NCBI RefSeq assembly: GCF_025950095.1
Contig: NZ_JAPDDR010000006.1
Span: forward strand, 62,001 to 126,000
Source of the DNA: Luteolibacter rhizosphaerae
GTDB taxonomy: Bacteria > Verrucomicrobiota > Verrucomicrobiia > Verrucomicrobiales > Akkermansiaceae
Length of the DNA: 64,000 nucleotides
Direction of reading: 5' to 3'
This document shows, piece by piece, positions 8,545 through 15,344 of this stretch (position 1 is its first letter; each line of letters starts with the position of its first letter). The notes beneath the pieces are model-generated. The model worked only from the letters and a program-made list of their open reading frames with translations, was not told the origin of the DNA and searched no databases. Made by a program: the position numbers and the translations under genes.

Positions 8545-9917
8545 CCTCCGGCCATCGATGCGGGATCCAGCGCCACGTCCAGCTCTTCCGCGTTAATCCC
8601 CAGTTCGCCCAGCCGTTCCAGGCACAGCTCGCGCACGGTCCGTCCCGTCGCCACCGACTCCTTGGCGATCGCCGCCGCCTTGTCGTAGCCGATCTTCGGC
8701 ACCAGCGAGGTTACCATCGACAGCGAATACTCGATCAGTTCCCGGCAGCGCTCCTCATTCGCCACGATCCCGTCCACGCATTTGCTTCGCAGCGCCCCGG
8801 CTGCATTCGCCAGCAGCGCGATCGACTCGAACAGGCAGGCCGCGATCAAGGGCATCGACACGTTCAGCTCGAGGAATCCGCCCGCTCCGCACCAGCTCAT
8901 GGTCGTCTGATTCCCTGCCACGCGCGCCGCCACCATCGTCACCGCTTCCGCGATCACCGGATTCACCTTCCCCGGCATGATTGAGGATCCCGGCTGCGTC
9001 GCCGGCAGGCGGATCTCGCCGATCCCGCAGCGCGGCCCCGAGCCCAGCAGGCGCAAGTCGCTCGCGATCTTGTGCAGTGATACCGCGATCGTTGCGAGCT
9101 GCCCGTGCGCCTCCACACAGGCGTCTTTCGCAGACTGAGCCTCGAAATGATTCTCCGCCTCCCGCAGCTCCAGTCCGGTCCGCGCCGCCAGCCTCGCGAT
9201 CGTCCGCGCCGCAAATTCCGGGTGCGCGTTCAATCCGGTCCCTACCGCCGTCCCTCCCAGCGGCAGATCGTGCAGCGCCTTCAGCGCCTTGTGAGCGCGG
9301 GAGGATGCCAGCCAGGCCTGCTTCGCCCAGCCCCCGAATTCCTGCCCCAGCCGCACCGGAGTCGCATCCATCAGGTGCGTCCGCCCGATCTTCAGCACCC
9401 CGTGGAATTCCCCCGCCTTCGCCTCCAGCGCCGCCGCCAGCGCATCCAGCGCCGGGATGAGCTCATCTTTCAGCGCCAGCGCCGTCGCCAGATGGATCGC
9501 CGTCGGAAAAGTGTCGTTCGAGGACTGCCCCAGATTCACCTGATCGTTTGGATGCACCTTTATCCCGTCCCGACCGCAGAGGTGCGCGATCACCTCGTTC
9601 ACGTTCATGTTCGTCGAGGTTCCCGAGCCCGTCTGATAGATATCCACCGGGAAATGCCTCGCGTGCCCGCCCGCCGCGATCTCCTCCGCCGCCCCGGCGA
9701 TCGCCCCCGCCACTTCCGCACTCAGCAGTCCCAGCTCCCCGTTCGTTCGTGCCGCCTCCGCCTTGATCATTCCGTAGGCCCGGATGAATCCCGCCGGCAG
9801 CGGGGTCCCGGAAATCGGGAAATTCTCCACCGCCCGCGCCGTCGATGCCCCGTAGAGCGCATCCCCCGGCACCTCCATCTCACCCATCGAATCACGCTCC
9901 CTGCGGGTCTCCTTCAT
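8541..9917 (-). CDS. fumC: Fumarate hydratase class II
   Basis: Iron-independent fumarase of the TCA cycle, interconverting fumarate and L-malate in the cytoplasm. At 458 aa it has the usual length. The N-terminus (RRERDSMGEMEVPGDALYGA) matches the class II fumarase start; GSGTSTNMNVNEV, GRTHLMDATPVRLGQEF and the fumarase/aspartase signature GSSIMPGKVNP are all present. Class II fumarase and aspartate ammonia-lyase are related, but the N-terminal pattern favours fumarase. It is convergent with the SDR gene, overlapping by 4 nt at the two stop codons, and no other TCA gene is adjacent. Confidence 0.95.
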   Translation of the reverse strand: MKETRRERDSMGEMEVPGDALYGASTARAVENFPISGTPLPAGFIRAYGMIKAEAARTNGELGLLSAEVAGAIAGAAEEIAAGGHARHFPVDIYQTGSGTSTNMNVNEVIAHLCGRDGIKVHPNDQVNLGQSSNDTFPTAIHLATALALKDELIPALDALAAALEAKAGEFHGVLKIGRTHLMDATPVRLGQEFGGWAKQAWLASSRAHKALKALHDLPLGGTAVGTGLNAHPEFAARTIARLAARTGLELREAENHFEAQSAKDACVEAHGQLATIAVSLHKIASDLRLLGSGPRCGIGEIRLPATQPGSSIMPGKVNPVIAEAVTMVAARVAGNQTTMSWCGAGGFLELNVSMPLIAACLFESIALLANAAGALRSKCVDGIVANEERCRELIEYSLSMVTSLVPKIGYDKAAAIAKESVATGRTVRELCLERLGELGINAEELDVALDPASMAGG

Positions 9918-10124
9918 CCTCCCAAACTGCCAGAGTCCTCCCGAAAATCACGGCGAGAATCCCATTTCAAACGCCCCCGCGAAGAAAAGTGAGACACAAA
10001 TCCGCGTTCCCGCGGTTTTCCTAGGGCACACATCAGCGGAACGACACGGGACTTGATGGCAGGGCACTCCGGCCACAGGTTCCTCCCTGTCGTTTTCTAC
10101 GATTCCATCCTCGCCCCGAAATCC

Positions 10125-11258
10125 ATGCGTTTGTTCGCTTTCTTCATTCTTCTAGCCTCTGCAGCGACGAGCTTGGCGGCACCTCCGGCCAATCCCACGG
10201 GTCTCACGGCGACAGCCAGTACTGGGAAAACCATTCGTCTCACTTGGACTGCCTCCGCTGGCACACCCACCCCCACCGGGCACTACGTTTACCGTTCCTC
10301 TGGCGCAGGTAGTCCCGTGCAGATCACGGAATTCGGCGAGTTGGGCGGAGCGGTTACCTCCTACATTGACGACGATCCGGCCCTGCAAGCTGGCACCGCC
10401 TACACCTATGTGGTGAGGGCCTTCATCGGAGCCGAGGACGCCGAAGAGTTGTCCACGCCGTCGAACACAGCCACCGCCACGCCGGTTGCCACCCCGGGTG
10501 CGCCGGGCGGCCTTAAAGCCACCAAAATCACCTCCACCGCCATCACTTTGGAATGGAGCGGCGTCACCGGTGCCACCAGCTACAATCTCTACCGCGACGA
10601 CGAGATCCTTGAAGAGGAGATCTCGCTCACGACCTACACCGACCTTGATGTGGAGATCTCCACGTCCTACTCCTACTACGTCACCGCGAATTCCACCGGT
10701 GGTGAATCCGCCAAGTCCAATGTCCTGACGGTCAGCACCGGCGATGGCACGGGTCGCGAAGCCTACTGGGTCCGCGACTTCCGTAAGGTCGATGTCGACG
10801 CGAGCCGCACCATCACCTTGGATGAGTTCCTCGCCGCCAACACCAAGCGCAAGTCCATCGTCGCCGCTCTCCACCGCTTCGAATACATGGATGGGGATGA
10901 CTCCGAGGACATCACTCTAACCGAGTACACCAAGGCTTTTGGCGGCAAGAAGTTCGCAGCCCCGTCCAAGCCACGGCAGTTCTATCTCGCCGATCGCTAC
11001 TTCGTTCTCGATGGTGAAGAACCGGATGGCTACTTGGACGACACGGAATTCGCCCTTACCCAGCTGGCTCCCATCCGCAACAATGCGGTGAAGCTGGAAA
11101 AGGCACTCGGCAAGAAGGACAAGAACGGCAGCGGTGATCTCAGCGAAGTCGAGTTCGGCATTCGCAACGGCTCTCCTTACGATTCGGAGAATCTCGATCC
11201 CGACACCGTTCCCGACCCGGATCCAGATCCAGAGCCGGAAACCGTTGCCGCTCCTTGA
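10125..11258 (+). CDS. Secreted protein with two FN3 domains and EF-hand-like repeats
   Basis: A 377-aa exported protein. The start at 10125 gives a clean signal peptide (MRLFAFFILLASAATSLA); an in-frame ATG 72 nt upstream would bury it. Two fibronectin type III domains follow (about residues 20-125 and 127-220), the second with the typical TSTAITLEWSGVTGATSYNLYR pattern read across residues 133-155. The C-terminal part has four EF-hand-like loops: DVDASRTITLDEF, DGDDSEDITLTEY, a looser LDGEEPDGYLDDTEF, and DKNGSGDLSEVEF. It ends in an Asp/Pro run. Calcium binding is likely; FN3 domains suggest carbohydrate or protein contact at the cell surface. A strong terminator follows. The substrate or partner is unknown. 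Confidence 0.8.
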   Translation: MRLFAFFILLASAATSLAAPPANPTGLTATASTGKTIRLTWTASAGTPTPTGHYVYRSSGAGSPVQITEFGELGGAVTSYIDDDPALQAGTAYTYVVRAFIGAEDAEELSTPSNTATATPVATPGAPGGLKATKITSTAITLEWSGVTGATSYNLYRDDEILEEEISLTTYTDLDVEISTSYSYYVTANSTGGESAKSNVLTVSTGDGTGREAYWVRDFRKVDVDASRTITLDEFLAANTKRKSIVAALHRFEYMDGDDSEDITLTEYTKAFGGKKFAAPSKPRQFYLADRYFVLDGEEPDGYLDDTEFALTQLAPIRNNAVKLEKALGKKDKNGSGDLSEVEFGIRNGSPYDSENLDPDTVPDPDPDPEPETVAAP

Positions 11259-11281
11259 GTCATCCCAACTCTTCAAACACG

Positions 11282-11317
11282 AAAAGCCCGGCAGATCCTG
11301 CCGGGCTTTTTCTTTAT
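11282..11317 (+). terminator. Rho-independent terminator
   Basis: A 13-bp perfect stem (AAAAGCCCGGCAG / CTGCCGGGCTTTT) with a 3-nt loop, followed by TTCTTT. It lies 23 nt after the FN3/EF-hand gene and between convergent genes, so it may also serve the minus-strand gene. Confidence 0.93.
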
Positions 11318-11338
11318 CTAGCAGAGCGCTGCGGTGGC

Positions 11339-12043
11339 TTAGCGCCGCAGTGAAACCTTGATCACTTGGCCGGTGGATTCGAAACCCTTCAACGAGCCTT
11401 TCGTCGTGGCCGCGTTCACCTTGCCGGAGAGAGTGGTGGCACCCGGGGTTTCGGCCCATGGATACTCGCTCAGCGCGAAGATCCGCACCTTGCCCTTCGA
11501 TCCGGCCAGCGCCAGTCCGTTGATCTCGAATTCGCCACCGGTCGGGGAGACTCCGAAGCCGGAGAGCTGATAGAGATGCGGCGTCTCCGTCGCAGAGATC
11601 TGATAGATTTCCGGCAGACGCAGCTTGCCCAGGACCGCGATGCCGGTCCAAGTGCCGCTCAGATCCTGCGTATCTTTCTCCGGCGTGCCGGCGAAGCTGA
11701 AGTTGCCATTGGTGGCGGTGATCTTCCCGCTGACCTTCTTGGCCGTGACCTTGCCTTGGATCGTTCCGGTCACGTCCTGACCGTCGATCGTCTCGGTGTA
11801 GGAGCCGGTGAGCACGCCCTTGTCGTCGACGGCCCATGTGCCGGACAGGGTGAAGACCCCGGCCGATTTGGCGCTCACACCATAGGCGGTGAAGTCGCGA
11901 TCTTCCTCGAAGGTGACATAGGCGATGCCTTGGTCGGCACCGGCCAGATTGACTTCCCAAGTTCCAACAGGGGAAGGAGCGGCCGCCAATGCGGACACGG
12001 GGGCAAGCACAAGCGTTGCCGCGGCAAGCAGGTTCAATTTCAT
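11339..12043 (-). CDS. Secreted protein of unknown function
   Basis: A 234-aa protein with a clear signal peptide (MKLNLLAAATLVLAPVSALA) and a beta-rich mature region. Three or four related segments built around GTW/SGKI-type strands are visible (SPVGTWEVNLAG, LSGTWAVDDKGVLTGSY, VSGKITATNGNFSFAG, LSGTWTGIAVLGKL), suggesting an internally repeated beta-barrel or beta-sandwich of lipocalin-like appearance. No catalytic motif is visible. It is probably periplasmic or cell-surface. The neighbours (FN3/EF-hand protein, convergent; small lipoprotein-like gene, upstream on the same strand) do not identify its job. Confidence 0.7.
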   Translation of the reverse strand: MKLNLLAAATLVLAPVSALAAAPSPVGTWEVNLAGADQGIAYVTFEEDRDFTAYGVSAKSAGVFTLSGTWAVDDKGVLTGSYTETIDGQDVTGTIQGKVTAKKVSGKITATNGNFSFAGTPEKDTQDLSGTWTGIAVLGKLRLPEIYQISATETPHLYQLSGFGVSPTGGEFEINGLALAGSKGKVRIFALSEYPWAETPGATTLSGKVNAATTKGSLKGFESTGQVIKVSLRR

Positions 12044-12132
12044 ACGGGGGGATGGGGGTGAGACAGCAGCGGAGACAGTGCCTGAGATCTCCGGATCATC
12101 AAGCTCGCGCTGCCTACGTGATCGCGGGGGCC

Positions 12133-12363
12133 CTATCGCCGCGGTTGTTCAGGCGGCAGCGCCACCCGCCCGATGCTGGGGGAGGACGACCCGCCCTCCG
12201 GCGAGCTGCCGGAGCGGGACGCCGCCTCCGCCGCCACCGCACCTTCATTCGGCCGCGTATCGAGGGTCGCGCGATCATACCCAGTCCCGCACATGGAGAG
12301 CGCACAAACCGTGGCGAGGGCGGAGACCAGCTTCAGGATGGATTTCGTGATCATGGTTATCAT
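12133..12363 (-). CDS. Possible small lipoprotein
   Basis: A short frame of 76 codons whose N-terminus looks like a secretion signal: MITMITKSILKLVSALATV then ALSMCG, an imperfect lipobox because Met rather than Gly/Ala/Ser precedes the Cys. The remainder is Ser/Gly/Pro-rich and low in structure. The start is uncertain: an AGGAG lies about 20 nt upstream of this ATG, too far for a good ribosome site, and a further in-frame ATG directly abuts it. It is the only plausible gene in the roughly 470-nt gap between its neighbours. It could be a chance frame. Confidence 0.4.
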   Translation of the reverse strand: MITMITKSILKLVSALATVCALSMCGTGYDRATLDTRPNEGAVAAEAASRSGSSPEGGSSSPSIGRVALPPEQPRR

Positions 12364-12512
12364 GGCAGCAACTTGTGTTCCCATCTCCTTCACGCTTCCG
12401 ATCCCCTCAACCGCGCGGATCGAGGCAGATGGGGAGGGCAGGGGACCGTGCATTCACCAATCGCCGAACCCACCCGGATTGCAAATCGCAGAAGCATCCC
12501 GACCTCAAGGCC

Positions 12513-14945
12513 TCACCCTGCCAGAACCACGAAACCCTCCTCATCCACCCGGTAACCCTTGGGCAGCATGAGTCCCTCCGGTGCCGCAGGACCTTCCACC
12601 CGCCATTCCCCGTCGCGTTCCTCCACCGTGAAACCCGGCAGCACGATCCCCAGTGCCCCATCTTTGCGGCCCGGCTGTGGCTTCGCGCCTTCATGCGAGA
12701 GCGGCGGATCCGGCATCGACATCGCCACCACCACTCCGCCGATTGCCAGGCAGGGGCAGTGAATCCAACCCTCCCGCCCCAGCGCCCGGGTCGCCCCTTT
12801 GCTGAAATCAAAAAACACTCCGCCCACCTTCAGCTCCGATCTCACGATCCTCTCCCGCAGCATCTCCCCACCCAGCCAGAATCGATCCACCGAAGCATCC
12901 ACCACATGCGATTCCCGCGAGATCGTCCCGAAGATCCGCTCGTATTCCGCCAGCCCGGGCAGGGAAGCGGGCAGGGGATCGCCTTCCAGAATCCCGAAGT
13001 CTCCCCCGCGCGGCAGCCCGTTCACTGCCGCCAGTTGGAGTCCGTTCGCCCGCACCGTGGAGCCGGCGCTGCGCTCGCCCAGCGCTAGCGCGGAGGCCTC
13101 CGTCATGCCGCGCCGGATGGTCCCGATGTCCGCATCCTCCGGCGCGATCGCCTTACCGAAGGCCACCGAGATCCCGTAGCGCAGCCGGTGCGGGATCTTC
13201 TTGAAGAAGCGGTTTCCCTCGAAGGAGAAGATCGAGCCCCAGGCCCCGTCCGACCACACCGGAATCGAAGGGCATCCCCCTTGGCGGGCGATCAGCTCGA
13301 ATCCCCGCTTCAGCTCGCGCAGCGTGCCGGTCCGTGTCAGTTGCCCCTCGGGGAAGAGGCAGACCACGTCTCCCCGCTTCAGTGCCTCCGCGGAGGCTTT
13401 CAACGCCTCGCGCGGCTTGCTTGATGAGATCGGCACTGTGTCGAAGAGCTGGCAGAAGACCCGGATCGCCGTCTGACCCATGAAGCCTTGCTCCATTACG
13501 AAACGCACCGGCCGCGGGCACGCCGCCGTGAGGAAAAAGGCATCCGCCCAAGTCACGTGGTTCGGCAGCAGCAGCACGCCGCCCTTCGCCGGGATGTTGC
13601 ATTCACCGCTCGTGCGGATCTTGTAGAAGAAGCGCAGGATGCTCAGTCCTACCACCCGCACCAGATCCGCCGGGATCAGCCGCGCGATGTGGATGGTGAT
13701 CCAGCCGCAGGCGATGGCGGCAGGCACCAGTTGCATGTGTGTGCCCAGCCACCACGGCTCGCCCAGCAGCCCGTGCAGGTAGGAGACCAGCATTAGCGCC
13801 CCGGCCACCACCGCGCCCAGCAGGCAGTCCTGCAGGTTCGCCGCGGCTAGGATCTCGCCCCTCTTCTCCGGCGGGCATTGATCCTGCAGGAAGGCATTCA
13901 GAGGCGTCAGGAAAATCGCCGCGCAGAATGCGGTGATCGCCAGAAGTACGAGAAATGCCGTACTTGCCGGGTGCGGCACCGCCAGCAGCAGTGTGGAAAT
14001 CGTCATCGCCACTCCCGCCACCGGCACCCAGCCGAGCTCGATCCGCCGCCGCATCAGCAGCGAGGCGGTGCCGAAGCCGACTACCATCCCCAGCGTGGCC
14101 GCGATCATAAACTTGGAGGCCACGCTCCCGAAGCCCGTCGCACCGCCCGTGATCTCCTTCGCCACCGTGATCGACCACAGGTTGATGAACCCGGCGAAGG
14201 CCCAGAAAAAGGCGATTCCGAAGGAGGTCCGGCGCAGCACCGGGTTCCGCCACAGGTCCGCCAGTTGGTGGAAATGCCCGATCGCCATCGCGGGGCGGAA
14301 GCACTCCTGCGAGCATACCGGGGTGCGCGGGATGATCAGCGCGAAGAGTAGCGGAGGCAGGCCTAGCAGGGTCAGCACTATCAGCGGGCCCTGTGCCGCA
14401 TCCCAGCCGTTGCCGGAGCTGGCCAGCCGCTGGTCGAAGATGAAGCCCGCCAAGATTTGACCGCTGAGCACCGCGAGCATCGCCGTCATCTGCTGCACCC
14501 CGGAGGCGAATCCCAGCCGCCGCGAGCCGACGAGCTCCTTCACGATTCCCATCTTCGCCGGGCTGAAGAAGGCGGACAGGGTTGCGAGCGCAAAGAAGCA
14601 CCCCATCGCCAGGTTGAATTGCCGCTGCATGATCGCCAGCAGCAGCGCCGCCAGACAGAGCAACTGGGTGATCGCGCAGCCTACCAATACGTTCCGCTTC
14701 GAGAAGCGATCGCTCACCCAGCCCGCGGTAGGGGCGAAGAGGATGTAGGGGAGAGCCAGCATCAGCGCCGCGGCGAAGGCCATCATCGAGCCCTTGCCTG
14801 CCAGCCATCCGCCCAGAGGAATGAGAAGGAACTGAGCCGCCTTCTCGTTGAAGGCATTCTGGGTCTGCTGCACGATCAGGCTCCAATAGCCGGTCCATTC
14901 CCGGCGCGTCGGCTCCCGCTGATCGTCGTCGCGCGTTCCTTCCAC
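12513..14945 (-). CDS. MFS lysophospholipid transporter / PlsC acyltransferase fusion with degenerate C-terminal domain
   Basis: An 810-aa inner-membrane protein with a GTG start. Residues about 15-430 form a major facilitator transporter of the LplT type (QNAFNEKAAQFLLIPLGG, GWVSDRFSKRNVL, FFSPAKMGIVKELV). Residues about 440-630 are a 1-acyl-glycerol-3-phosphate acyltransferase domain with the HX4D motif (NHVTWADAFFL, near residue 461) and the PEG motif (LFPEGQLTRTG, near 528). Aas-type fusions import lyso-phospholipids and re-acylate them, normally with a third AMP-binding acyl-ACP synthetase domain. Here that domain is missing: only about 170 residues remain, ending in ALGIVLPGFTVEER and YRVDEEGFVVLAG, which resemble the late part of an AMP-binding domain without its ATP-binding motif. 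The acyl donor must therefore come from elsewhere. Confidence 0.85.
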   Translation of the reverse strand: MEGTRDDDQREPTRREWTGYWSLIVQQTQNAFNEKAAQFLLIPLGGWLAGKGSMMAFAAALMLALPYILFAPTAGWVSDRFSKRNVLVGCAITQLLCLAALLLAIMQRQFNLAMGCFFALATLSAFFSPAKMGIVKELVGSRRLGFASGVQQMTAMLAVLSGQILAGFIFDQRLASSGNGWDAAQGPLIVLTLLGLPPLLFALIIPRTPVCSQECFRPAMAIGHFHQLADLWRNPVLRRTSFGIAFFWAFAGFINLWSITVAKEITGGATGFGSVASKFMIAATLGMVVGFGTASLLMRRRIELGWVPVAGVAMTISTLLLAVPHPASTAFLVLLAITAFCAAIFLTPLNAFLQDQCPPEKRGEILAAANLQDCLLGAVVAGALMLVSYLHGLLGEPWWLGTHMQLVPAAIACGWITIHIARLIPADLVRVVGLSILRFFYKIRTSGECNIPAKGGVLLLPNHVTWADAFFLTAACPRPVRFVMEQGFMGQTAIRVFCQLFDTVPISSSKPREALKASAEALKRGDVVCLFPEGQLTRTGTLRELKRGFELIARQGGCPSIPVWSDGAWGSIFSFEGNRFFKKIPHRLRYGISVAFGKAIAPEDADIGTIRRGMTEASALALGERSAGSTVRANGLQLAAVNGLPRGGDFGILEGDPLPASLPGLAEYERIFGTISRESHVVDASVDRFWLGGEMLRERIVRSELKVGGVFFDFSKGATRALGREGWIHCPCLAIGGVVVAMSMPDPPLSHEGAKPQPGRKDGALGIVLPGFTVEERDGEWRVEGPAAPEGLMLPKGYRVDEEGFVVLAG

Positions 14946-15344
14946 CGCGCGGAAGCTAGGAATTCTCCGACCACTGGCAAAGCCGGAATTGCTAGAGCCG
15001 ATTCATCACCAGACAGTCGGGAATCTGCATGATCCTCAGGGGTGGCGAAAATAAAACCGATTTGATCCGTGGGGTTGATGCCAGTGTTGTCTCAAGTAAC
15101 GGACTTAAATCTGAAGGAGTTAGCAGTGGTTCGGTGCGCTGGTTGTAGGTTCCCTTCGGCGGAATCATACCAATCCATGGGCGGAGGATACTAGAAGCAG
15201 GGTTGATAGGCTGAAGGTGCAGGACGGAAACTTCCGCTTCGTTGCGAGTCAGGCAGATGCCCGCCAAGAGGGCGGCTGACTCGTCGCCGGCGGCCGTCGT
15301 CTGCCCCGGTGGTTGACCCCCGCCGGTGGAACCCGACGAACCCT
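14946..15344. other. Intergenic region (399 nt) with a bulged hairpin
   Basis: No credible gene; a minus-strand frame across it has no coding character. Composition is AT-richer than the flanks between about 15000 and 15240. At 15245-15283 an 8-bp stem (CGAGTCAG/CTGACTCG) encloses a one-sided 8-nt bulge and a second 5-bp stem (CCGCC/GGCGG), 62 nt before the downstream start. It probably contains the promoter and leader of the LamG-repeat gene. Confidence 0.5.

Noticed and set aside
14992-15267. Minus-strand frame of 91 codons in the intergenic region
   Set aside because: Ser/Pro/Leu-rich translation without a ribosome site or family resemblance; the region is more likely promoter and leader.
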